A DNA stretch of 64,000 nt from Pilaira anomala. Taxonomy: Eukaryota > Mucoromycota > Mucoromycetes > Mucorales > Mucoraceae. The stretch covers positions 310,001 through 374,000 of the forward strand of contig JAIXMQ010000008.1 in NCBI GenBank assembly GCA_025716855.1. Reading direction: 5' to 3'. The position numbers and the translations under genes are program-made. How positions within the stretch are numbered: the first letter of the stretch is position 1; each line of letters begins with the position of its first letter. This document shows, piece by piece, positions 24,385 through 33,693 of the stretch. The notes below the pieces were generated by a model that saw only the letters and a program-made list of their open reading frames with translations, was not told the origin of the DNA and made no database searches.

Positions 24385-24498
24385 TATTAAGGTGTTCGCT
24401 GCTTGTGACTGTATCTAAAAATATTCTAAAATCACTATAAAAAATAGGAAGAAAAAAAAAAGATCTTCAAGATCCAAACCAACTGTATAAAATACAAT

Positions 24499-26900
24499 AT
24501 GGAAGTACTCAAGTCTGATTTCGAAGTAAACTTGCCACTTATTGAAGAAGCATTGATCGGTGCAGATTTCATCGCGATTGACACTGAATTTACAGGTAGG
24601 ATGATTAAGTTTATTTTGACAAAATAAGATCAACTAAACTTGTATATAACGATAGGACTTGTAACGCCAGACGTTCAGTTCCAGAACACAGACGAGCTTT
24701 CAACTAGATACAGTAAACTTAAAAGTTGTGTACAAGAGTTTACTATTATCCAGTATGGTGTATGTGCCTTTAAAAAGAATAAAGCAACTGGCGATTACGT
24801 TGCAAAACCATTCAACTTTTACATATTTGGTGCCGATACACACGACATTCAAAGTAGACGTATCTTTTCTGCAACACCAAGTAGTTTAAGTTTCTTGAGA
24901 TCAAACAAGTTCGATTTCAACAAGTTGATCGAACAAGGTATTCCTTTTTACAACTATTCAGAAGAAAGTACCATGTTTCAGTCAACTCAAGGCACTAATA
25001 TTGTGAATAGACGTTCTGCTATTTTAGGTACAATTTTTATTATTATTTTTAACGCTTAATAGGGTTATTAAGCATTTCTTCTTTTTCTACTTATGAATTA
25101 TAGAATCCAGTCTTACAAAATCCGGTAAAAGTTTCTTAGACTATAACCGAAAGACTATCAGTAAATGGTTACAAGGGAATACAGAAAAACCTCTTGTCAT
25201 TCAAGTAAATAGTTCTTTCTACAAGAAACTTATTTATCAAGAAATTCAAGATCCCAAGTATAATAGTTTTCTTAAAGCAACACAAAGAGACAGTAAACAT
25301 TTAGAGATCTCCCGCTTAAAAGAAGAAGATAAAAGACAAAATACTGTGAACGTAGGTTATTTTTTTTTCTATTTAAAAAAATTGGAGTTCTTATTGACAT
25401 ATGTCTGTATTAATTAGACACCAAAACTAAACTTCCGTGCAGTAATTGAGTTGATTAAAAAAGCAGATTGTCCAGTAGTCGCTCATAATGCAGCTTACGA
25501 TATCTTCCATACAGTTGATCAATTCTGGCAATACTTACCTAACGATGTAGCAGAATTTAAAAAAGTAGCTAATAGCATGTGGGATAATATTGTCGATACT
25601 AAATACATGGCAGAATACCATCCTACATTAAAGGTAAAGTCTCATGTTTGATAATAAATGGTTTGCTGTATGTCTAATTTATGGAATAGTCATGTTTTCA
25701 AACTTCGGTATTAGGTTCATTATATAACACTGTCAGTGACGAATTAAAAGCAGCCGGTTTAAATATTGGTAAGTATTATTGTATTGACAATTATAATGGG
25801 ATCAATACCTAACATGTATATTTAGCTATGGGTAAAGGATTCGAAAGATATACTGGTACAGGAAATGACGTTGAGCATGAAGCAGGTTATGATGCTTATA
25901 TGACTGGTGTAATTTATCTTGCGTTTATCAAGTTTATTCATGAAAAACAAGACCCAAAGGTTAAGGAAAATGGCAGTTTAAAACGAAAGAGAAGTGTATC
26001 AGACGAAGTTGAAGAAGGAGAAGAATCTGCATCCGAGTCTGAATCCGAATCCGAATCTGATTCTGATTCAACTGATAATGATGAAGAAGACGATGATGAA
26101 TCCACAAATATTTTTATGGATAAATCAGTTTTACCTTATTATGGAAAAATCTACTTAATGCGCAGTGATATACCTTATATTAACTTGAAGGGTGAAGAAG
26201 AAGTTGGTAAGATTTTTTATTATTATTTAAAATCAGAAATCATTTTATTAACTCATTATTTTAGAGCTTATCACATATCCTAACAAATTCTTCCTTCATA
26301 ATATCCCTGTTGGTTTAACTAACGCTGCTATTGAAAAATTGTATCCTACTATCTTACCTATCGCCGTTTCTTGGGTGAATGATAACAATGCTTGGATTAT
26401 CCTTAGAGATGAAACTAAAATTCCTAATGTCCCACTTGGCGTTCTTGGATTCGCGACTGTTCAAAGTTTTTTACCTGGATTTTCTCGTTATGATGAAGGT
26501 AAAGATTATGGCATTACAAATGAAGCCAGTAGAATGGAGCTTATCACACATGAACAATGGAGAACATTATATGGTCCCAAGAAGACAGTAAATTACGATA
26601 ATATCGCCTCTGCACTCGCATCTGCCACTAGCAACGATCATGCCACTACTACTTTAGAAACCGCTAGTGATTTAAATAATGCTAATGTGTCTGGAGATTC
26701 CGCTATTCCCACCGGTGGAGCAGGTTATGACGGTTAGTGCTTTTTTTTAGTGGATGCAATTTGTTCTTGTACTAACCTTTTCTTTAGATTTCGAAATTCC
26801 ATTGCCTCCTAGCTTTGCCGCTTCCCTTAAGAGAGGTAGAGAGAACGATAACAATGAAGATAGTGAACGCGATAACAAAAATCGAAAAACTAGCGCGTAA
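24499..26900 (+). CDS. PARN: Poly(A)-specific ribonuclease PARN
   Basis: A DEDDh-type 3' exonuclease that trims poly(A) tails and non-coding RNA 3' ends. Exons: 24499-24595, 24656-25027, 25104-25351, 25418-25633, 25690-25768, 25826-26206, 26265-26732, 26788-26900, total 657 residues. Catalytic residues are visible: Asp28 and Glu30 in AIDTEFTG, Asp267 in AHNAAYD, and His355 with Asp360 in EHEAGYDAYMTG. An R3H-like stretch lies around residues 190-240 and an RRM-like part starts at PNKFFLHNIPVGL. A Ser/Glu/Asp run (ESESESESDSDS) sits between the nuclease core and the RRM. It begins 114 nt beyond the Fanzor element end. Confidence 0.95.
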
Positions 26901-27993
26901 TAATTATCAATCTCTCTTGTAAAATAAAAAAAATCATCATCATCACTTATTAATAAAATGTAATTTAATAAAGTAATTGTTTACCTACCACCGCGTTTTA
27001 AAAGCATGACATATTATTTATTGGCTGTCTTTTTTTTTTTTTTTTAATTTGGCCTTTTTGTTTACTTACACAACTACACTACATGCATTAATTCGCTTTC
27101 GTGATTCTCTCTTTCTTTCCTGTCGTACATGTTTATTTGTGACTAAAAATAAAAAGAAATATATGTCTCTTTTTTTTTAATTAAAGTAGTTAACTAACTG
27201 TTCAATTGTTGGTAAAATAACATTATATTGGTCATTATATTTTGTAGTAGTTACTCTTATGGACCTAATTGTGCTTTTGGATCATTCAAAAACTAAAATC
27301 CCATTTTTTTTAATAAAGTTACGATTGGCTGGATTATGCTTGGAGCAAAAACTGTCCTATATGAAACTAAAATTATAACTCTAGAAAATAGAGGTGTTTG
27401 AAACTCCTCGCTCAATCTTTTTCTCGTTTTCGGTTTAAGTTTGAGGGATTTTTTTTGTTAGCATGAGCCTGACAGATGTATTGGTATTGTTCACCATTGC
27501 TCAAATTTACAATAAAAAAGTTCTCACAGTTTCTCCATGCTATTCAGGCTTCTTATCCTATAGAAATTTATAGAACATAATAAATAGTCTCTTAGTAAAA
27601 ACTTAGACCCGCATTATTATGATTCGTCATCAACGTCATAATAAAATTTAGTATTTTCTTACATTTACTTTTACAGAAAAGTAGGGATAAAAAAATAATG
27701 AATGCATTGTATGTGCCGTTGAACATATACTTTGATTTTTTAATTATTCTTTCAATCAAAAGTACTATAGAAACATTTAGCTATCATAAAAATAAAATAA
27801 AATATTAGCGCTTGAGTCAAATGTGAAATAGAACATTAAGGAAAAACTTTAGCACTAGTTTAGAATTCAGAAAATTTTAAATACGTCAGAATGATATGGT
27901 TTCATAACCACTGTCAAAAGTATATAAAGGAAAAAAATCGCATCAACAGAGAGCTTTATTATAATTCAAACTATCAATCAATTTAAATTTAAT
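26901..27993 (+). other. Intergenic, no gene seen
   Basis: About 1.1 kb of AT-rich DNA without a supported ORF or RNA gene. Its right end carries the TATA box of the small gene that follows. Confidence 0.6.
27921..27928 (+). promoter_or_regulatory. TATA box of the small gene at 27994
   Basis: TATATAAA lies 73 nt upstream of the ATG. Similar boxes stand at nearly the same distance before other small genes in this window. Confidence 0.6.
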
Positions 27994-28191
27994 ATGTCTG
28001 CCCAAGCCGATGCCTCCAAAGCCCAAAATGTCCAAGACAAGACCAACAAGGACTTGAACTCCAATGCCAAGAAAACCACTGCTGAAATCTTAAAGGATCC
28101 TACTGCTAAGGGATTCTCTACTACCTCCAACTATGATGAAGAAACTACCAAGCCTGACCCTGATTATACCAAGAAGATCAGAGGTGACTAA
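27994..28191 (+). CDS. Small hydrophilic protein, hydrophilin-like
   Basis: An intronless 65-residue ORF, very rich in Lys, Asp, Asn, Thr and Ala, with no hydrophobic core (MSAQADASKAQNVQDKTNKD at the start). Codon choice is biased towards AAG, ACC and GCC as in highly expressed genes, and a TATA box lies 73 nt upstream, so it is likely real. Composition suggests an intrinsically disordered stress or dormancy protein. I do not recognise a named family. It lies near two other tiny hydrophilic genes. Confidence 0.7.
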   Translation: MSAQADASKAQNVQDKTNKDLNSNAKKTTAEILKDPTAKGFSTTSNYDEETTKPDPDYTKKIRGD

Positions 28192-28917
28192 ATCCCAAGG
28201 ATAAAACCTTATTGTTTCTATTAAGAAATGATACATGTAAATATGTAGTTTCACCCTTCTTGTAATTTTTTTTTATTTCATGAGTACCTCGTGTATATAT
28301 TTCATAATAAAATAAAAACCTCTTATGATATACTCTATTTGTTTGTTTTGTTTATATTTCTTTTCTATCGATTCATTTTGTGACAGATATATCAATTATA
28401 GTTATTAAAAAATAGGTATAATTTTTTAATATATGTCTCGTAAAGAAAGTCTGTACAAGTCGAAATCTGCCCCCTTTGAAAATTGGTTATGACGGAAAGC
28501 CCTTTTTTTTAGGGATCCTAGGTATGGCGATACATGAGATCTACAGTAGCGTATACTTTTCAAAAAAAAAAAGACCGAACTCGTAATAATTAAACATGGA
28601 TGGGTGTCTCTTTTTAGTTAAAGGGTGCATATTTTAATATCGTGTGGGCGGTTGATCATTATTCAGTACAAAAAAAGAGAGAAAGATAGGGGACAAACAT
28701 GGAAGGTATGGAAAAAAAAGTATTTTACCCAAGGGGTACTCAAGTATTACCAAAAGAAAAGAAAAAACCTGGGAGTAAACTTTCTTTCACCCAATTGACA
28801 TATCAATTTGCTAAATTATACGAAATTAGGGTTTATTTCCCTATGTACTTTTTTTTTACCCCTCACCTTCTTATTTTTTTTATTTCGATATCCCTTTTCT
28901 ATGTGAATGGAAAATAG
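28192..28917 (+). other. Intergenic, one doubtful ORF
   Basis: The ORF 28699-28917 would encode 72 residues with a hydrophobic, Phe-rich end, but it runs up to the TATA box of the next gene and has no family resemblance. I leave it uncalled. Confidence 0.5.
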
Positions 28918-28924
28918 TATAAAA
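28918..28924 (+). promoter_or_regulatory. TATA box of the secreted-protein gene
   Basis: TATAAAA lies 69 nt before the ATG at 28987. Its position argues against the in-frame upstream ATG at 28930, which would sit inside the promoter. Confidence 0.6.
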
Positions 28925-28986
28925 GACGGATGTTTTTTGTCCGGTTCTTAGTTTTTTTATCAATACATCTTTTCTTTCTTATCAAC

Positions 28987-29430
28987 ATGTTTATCAGATT
29001 TGCTACTTTAACTTTGCTCGCTGCTGTTGTTATGACATCTGTTTCTGCTGTCAGTACTAATAGTGCTGCCTTGGTTGAAACTGCTTCCGGTCCTTCTGGA
29101 GCCGAGTTAGCTGCTCCAATGTTGCGCACTTCTTTGTCTCGTAGAAAGGTTGCCGCTTTGTTGGAACGCAGAAGAAGCCAATGTGATCATCACAACCATA
29201 GAAACTATAACAGTGGTGATGATGTTAGACACTACCACCGTCCTCGTCGCCATTCTTGTTCCAACAACAACTTCAATGACTTCTGTGGTGATTCCGATGA
29301 TCATGATGAATATGAACATGAACACAACGACTACGATGATGATGATTACTATGAGTGTGATGAATGTGATGAATGCGATGATGATGAACGCTACATGAGC
29401 TGGGAAGATTATGAAGATGAAACCACCTAA
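28987..29430 (+). CDS. Small secreted His/Asp/Cys-rich protein
   Basis: An intronless 147-residue protein. It opens with a signal peptide (MFIRFATLTLLAAVVMTSVS, cleavage probably after SVSA). A basic RR-containing stretch around residue 50-60 (SLSRRKVAALLERRR) could be a propeptide end. Then follow a His/Asn/Arg-rich part (CDHHNHRNYN, HYHRPRRHSC) and an acidic, Cys-bearing part (YYECDECDECDDDE). The clustering of His, Cys and Asp suggests metal binding in the wall or outside the cell. No named family was recognised. The start was chosen by the TATA position and signal peptide. Confidence 0.75.
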   Translation: MFIRFATLTLLAAVVMTSVSAVSTNSAALVETASGPSGAELAAPMLRTSLSRRKVAALLERRRSQCDHHNHRNYNSGDDVRHYHRPRRHSCSNNNFNDFCGDSDDHDEYEHEHNDYDDDDYYECDECDECDDDERYMSWEDYEDETT

Positions 29431-30011
29431 ATTTGATCCACAAGAAATCTACATTTTTATTTTAACATCATCTTCATTATTATTTTATTCATCTTATCAT
29501 TTTACACATCTTATTGATTCAATATCATTCATTTTCATAATAAACTTAAACATTTTCAAACTACACATCTTTTTTTTTTTACATTTTGGTTGGGTATTAA
29601 TTTTTAATTAATGCCTCCTATGCTTTTAATATATTTTGTAATTATTTTAACGGTCGCGTTGTATTAAATGTAATAACTTTTAGTTATATATGAGCTCATA
29701 TGTGTCAAGATGTAGACCTATGTATGATAGAAAAAAACATAACTACATTTGGTAATAGCCCGCTTTTTTCTTAGTTTAACATACCACCCCTTACATGTAA
29801 AAGTTTAACTGTACTTTTTTTTTCAAGCTAGTTTTTAATTATCGAAAAAATAACAGCCAAATATTAAAGAAATTATTTCGTTATATGACTTCAGTTGATA
29901 TATATGTACAAATTTTATTCGTACAAGAATTTTATTGATATACTAGTTTTTATGGTTTTTTTTTTTTAAAAAAAAAAAAAAAAAGCTTCAGAAGCAGAGT
30001 ATTTGGTTTAT
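29431..30011 (+). other. Intergenic between convergent small genes
   Basis: Contains 3' non-coding DNA and a T12/A17 palindromic tract at 29957-29984. No gene is seen. Confidence 0.55.
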
Positions 30012-30179
30012 TTATTTGCCTTGTTGACCTGTGTTTCCTTGGGAAGCCTTAGCATCTCTGGTATCAGCAGTGGATTGGACACGAGCAGAGAAGGAACCTT
30101 TACCAGTGTCTCTACTATTCTTTGCTTGAGAAGATTGGATTTTGGAAGAAGCTTCTTTAGTCATGGGATTTCCGGGCAT
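30012..30179 (-). CDS. Small seed-maturation-like hydrophilic protein
   Basis: A 55-residue intronless ORF on the minus strand, starting MPGNPMTKEASSKIQSSQAK and ending at TAA 30014-30012. It contains two similar units, ASSKIQSSQAKNS and FSARVQSTADTR, the pattern of the short SMP/LEA-like proteins found in fungal spores and some bacteria. It is almost free of hydrophobic residues. A TATAAATA box lies 71-78 nt upstream on the same strand. The overlapping plus-strand frame at 30003-30260 is a shadow. Function is probably desiccation or dormancy protection, by analogy. Confidence 0.7.
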   Translation of the reverse strand: MPGNPMTKEASSKIQSSQAKNSRDTGKGSFSARVQSTADTRDAKASQGNTGQQGK

Positions 30180-30249
30180 GTTGAGATTTATATATTTTTA
30201 AACGAAAAAAATAAATTTGTGAAGAATTACTTTTTAACGATACATAGCG

Positions 30250-30257
30250 TATTTATA
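30250..30257 (-). promoter_or_regulatory. TATA box of the gene at 30179
   Basis: TATAAATA reads on the minus strand, ending 71 nt before the ATG of the small hydrophilic gene. Confidence 0.55.
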
Positions 30258-30274
30258 TGATTTTTCCACTTTAT

Positions 30275-30308
<34 letters not shown>

Positions 30309-30930
30309 CCTGGGTACAAAAGCTTGATTATTTCTTGTAGTACATGTATTTTTATTAAAAACTTTTGTCATTTTTCACAGATAGCTTGAGGAGAACCTGT
30401 CTTTACTTAGAAAAAAAAACGTTAAAAGCGTTAGATTCTTCCCACGCTTATTAAGGAGACAATCAACATTTTAAGCAAACCGGGAAGATTCCAGCATTAA
30501 TATTAACTTCATCAAGAATAAATAAAAAGTGTATAACATGTTCATAATAATTGGGAATTTAAAAAAAAAAAAACTACAAATAGATAAATGTTTATATCAA
30601 TCGAGTTATTTAAACCATGTATGCACGAAGACACGTAAAAAACGCCTGTTAACATTTAAAACATTTGTAAATGATCAATCAAATAAAACGCCTAACACTT
30701 CGAAATGTTTGCCTGCAATTATGTCAAAAAACGCCATATAAACATTATGTAACTTTGAAGTTTGCTTTGCTTACAATGTATTGCATATTTCAGAACCCAT
30801 AAAAAACTTACATAATAATTTTTATAGTGCTTTGTTGATACATTAATTAACAACCCCAATTCTATTTTTTAGTTCTAAAAAATCAAGTATTTTCATGACC
30901 AGTAAACGCCCCAATTTATTTTTCTAAGAA
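30258..30930 (+). other. Intergenic between divergent small genes
   Basis: Contains an A32 run at 30276-30307. The ORF 30529-30741 has no motif and weak composition, so it is not called. This space is the shared upstream region of two divergent hydrophilin-like genes. Confidence 0.55.
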
Positions 30931-30937
30931 TATAAAA
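30931..30937 (+). promoter_or_regulatory. TATA box of the small gene at 31014
   Basis: TATAAAA lies 83 nt before the ATG. Confidence 0.55.
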
Positions 30938-31013
30938 ACAACAATTGAAAATTATAACTATTTACCCTAAACCCTTATTCTTTTTTAAAGATTAATATTA
31001 AACAATAATCATC

Positions 31014-31175
31014 ATGTCTAAAGTTCCCATGGATAAAGATGCTGCCGCCCGTATTCAAGCTGCTGCTGCACGAAACAATCAGCCCTCTGATAAAGGATCA
31101 TGGCCTGCTAAAGCACAAGCTGCTGCTGCTAAAAATGAAAACGCTGGTTTAGGAGGTGCTAATAAAGGAAAATAA
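31014..31175 (+). CDS. Small Ala-rich seed-maturation-like protein
   Basis: A 53-residue intronless ORF. Two related units, DAAARIQAAAARNN and WPAKAQAAAAKNENA, echo the units of the divergent 30012-30179 gene (IQ.A..A and A.AQ.AA patterns). The C-terminus is Gly/Lys/Asn-rich (GLGGANKGK). Too short for a standard ORF cut-off, but the codon choice, TATA box and kinship to its neighbour support it. Likely a disordered stress or dormancy protein; no experimental analogue can be named with certainty. Confidence 0.68.
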   Translation: MSKVPMDKDAAARIQAAAARNNQPSDKGSWPAKAQAAAAKNENAGLGGANKGK

Positions 31176-31521
31176 ATGAAGTTACAAGTACATGTGTACG
31201 ATCTTCCTTCTCTGCTTGATGAAAGCTTTTTTTTTTTTTTTGTTGCAAATTAAAAAAATAAATATAACTGTTTCAATTAAAAAATATCTATTGTTTCTGA
31301 ATTTTTCTTTTTTATGTATTCATATTGAAAGGTTCACTGTTTTTAATAACATAATACTCTGAAAAAGTTATGTGCAAAACTACTTGATTTGAACGTGTCC
31401 CTTGGCTGTGTTTATGACTGGGTTCACTGCTGAGTTCATGACTGTCTTTATATATCTTTTTATACCAAATTACGCCTGCCTTTCATGCCTTTATTTATTT
31501 TCCTGTTTCTCGAAAAAAGTA

Positions 31522-32383
31522 ATGTCAAAGTTGTTTCGAATTGCCATCGATGGTCCAGGTGCCTCGGGAAAAAGTAAAAAAATAAACTAGTTCAATCCAA
31601 GCGACGTAAAAAATAACCCTGTTTTACTTTAGGTACTACAGCAAAGCTATTAGCAAAGAGACTTGGGTTCGGTTATATTGATACAGGAGCTATGTTTCGA
31701 GCTGTAAGTCGAAAAACCAAGAAAAATAAAATAACATTAATGTTAAATGTATATATGCGAATATATTATAAAAGGTTACTTTAAAGTGTCAACAAAATCA
31801 TATCGATCCTAGTGATATTGTAAATAAAGACAAGGTAACTGAGATAGCCAGAAGTGCAAAAATTCGATTTCCTACCTTTGGTGAAGTTGAATTAGATGGT
31901 CAAAATATTAGTGAGCTTATTCGTAACTCAAATATCACAAGGAATATTAGTTTAGTGGCATCGAATTCAGCGGTACGTGAGATATTAGCTAACCAACAGC
32001 GTCGAATGGCCAAAGGAGAAATCCCAGGTGCTATCTCAACTGGATTTGAGAAGCATGGTAAATTGGTTAAAGGTGTAGTGATGGACGGACGAGATATTGG
32101 TACAGTTATCTTACCAGATGCTGAATTGAAAGTGTTTATTGAGGCAGATGTCCGTATTCGTGCGCAAAGACGATTTGAAGAATTAAAAAAGAGACAAGGA
32201 GATGCATTGACTGAAACAGTAGAAGATGTTGAAAGGGATTTAGAGGCAAGGGATCTAGCTGACCGTACACGTAAAATTGCACCTTTAGTAAAGGCAGATG
32301 ATGCTGTGGTTTTAGATACAAGTCACTTGACAGTTGAAGATCAAGTGGCTGCTATTGAAAAAATGGTACTTGAAAGAATTTAA
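31522..32383 (+). CDS. cmk: Bacterial-type cytidylate (CMP) kinase
   Basis: Phosphorylates CMP or dCMP using ATP. Exons 31522-31573, 31633-31703 and 31775-32383 give 243 residues. Motifs are those of bacterial Cmk rather than of the eukaryotic UMP-CMP kinase: P-loop IDGPGASGKST (split by intron 1), GYIDTGAMFRAVT, VMDGRDIGTVILPDA and the late RDLADRTRKIAPLVKADDA. In-frame ATGs upstream at 31414 and 31435 would add up to 36 mostly hydrophobic residues that might be an organelle-targeting segment. I chose 31522 because it sits just before the conserved core. Two introns show it is settled in a nuclear genome. Confidence 0.88.
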
Positions 32384-32623
32384 AATAAATCTTATTTTAA
32401 TGGTTATTATGTGGAACAAACAAAAACAAATAAAACTTAAATAAAAATTACAAGACATGTATGTACAATAATAAGAAAAAGGAGAATGATATATTTTGAT
32501 TTATTTAATTATTAAATGATTAATTACAGTTCAGTAATGGGATGATATGTATATAAAGCGAACGTGTGTGTGTGAAGGAATAATCTAACAAAAAAAAAAA
32601 TACAATAAAAATTAAATCTGTGT

Positions 32624-33622
32624 TTAGTGAGAATGTGTCATGCTAAGTAAAATTGGAATGAACATGCCGGTTAAAATAATAAGCAACTGTATTTTATCAG
32701 TTTTTTCAGAATGGTCAGATGAATGTGATACTTCCTGCAAAGCGTGCATAGCTACATAGAGAAATGTACCACCTGAAAATACGAGCAAAACACCTGTCCA
32801 ATATTCAAGACTGGCAGTTGTAGTCCCAGATGAAAAGAAATAAAGCACAAAAAATGTCAATAAAGCACCTACTGGTGCGGCTAGTGAGAATAAGAGTAAA
32901 TGTTTACGAATTGTGGTGCGTGACAATCCAGTTGCCAAGAGAACAGATGTTAAAGCAAATGAAGAGGGTGCTTTATGAAGCATAATTGCAAGAAAAACTA
33001 CCATGGATAACTGAGGATGAGTGGCACTAGCACCTAGAGCAATACCATCCGCTGCTGCATGAACAATTAATCCAACTGTAGGTGTCATAGAAGGCTGTTT
33101 GCCAACTCGATGGATATGCTGGCCCTCTTCAATGTGATCTTCTTCTCTATCAAGATTTCCTCCTCCCACTGTTCCCAATTCAGTGTATTCCGAGCTCGAA
33201 GATGGGGTTTCAAAATGAAGTGAACTTACTTGATCTATAATAAACATGAGTGCGAATCCAATTATCAAAGCCAATCCAATCGCTGTATGCTCTCCTCCTA
33301 ATGTTGTTTCGTGATCATGGTCATTCGGTGAACGCTTCGATAACCTATGAAATACCTCCTTTCCATCCTGACCATCGATAGAAGACCAATTTTTTGATTG
33401 TGAAGCTGTAGCAATAGATGTCGATCGACTGTTGTATATTGTTTCAATTCCTTCGGGTATAACCACCATTAAGCTTGTGCCGATTAGCAATCCAGCACCG
33501 AGAGCATTGAATAAACGAATCTTATTTTCGGATAATTTTGTTGTTAAAGGTAATGAGCCAGCAATATAGCTACCGAACAGCATGGCTGCACTTAACATCA
33601 GTAGCAAAATAAAAGGTTCCAT
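32624..33622 (-). CDS. ZIP-family zinc transporter (ZIP9/ATX2-like)
   Basis: A single-exon protein of 332 residues with about eight predicted membrane helices. The metal-site helices read VHAAADGIALGASA and IMLHKAPSSFAL, typical of the SLC39A9-type ZIPs placed in the Golgi. Between helices 3 and 4 is a long hydrophilic loop with His-containing stretches (NDHDHETTLGGEH, EEGQHIHRVG). It ends MTHSH. It lies 71 nt downstream of the COG8 stop on the same strand, and a Golgi location would fit that neighbour, though co-regulation is only a guess. Confidence 0.9.
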   Translation of the reverse strand: MEPFILLLMLSAAMLFGSYIAGSLPLTTKLSENKIRLFNALGAGLLIGTSLMVVIPEGIETIYNSRSTSIATASQSKNWSSIDGQDGKEVFHRLSKRSPNDHDHETTLGGEHTAIGLALIIGFALMFIIDQVSSLHFETPSSSSEYTELGTVGGGNLDREEDHIEEGQHIHRVGKQPSMTPTVGLIVHAAADGIALGASATHPQLSMVVFLAIMLHKAPSSFALTSVLLATGLSRTTIRKHLLLFSLAAPVGALLTFFVLYFFSSGTTTASLEYWTGVLLVFSGGTFLYVAMHALQEVSHSSDHSEKTDKIQLLIILTGMFIPILLSMTHSH

Positions 33623-33693
33623 GATGAAGTAAATGTAACAAAAAGGAAAAGGAGAAATAATAGTAGATTGAAAAAAAAAAAGTTTATTTAAAT

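Noticed and set aside
28930..28986. Upstream in-frame ATG for the secreted protein
   Set aside because: It lies within 12 nt of the TATA box and would put a second hydrophobic stretch before a clean signal peptide.
30003..30260. 85-codon plus ORF with hydrophobic start
   Set aside because: It is the reverse frame of the 55-residue hydrophilic gene, which has better codon use and a TATA box.
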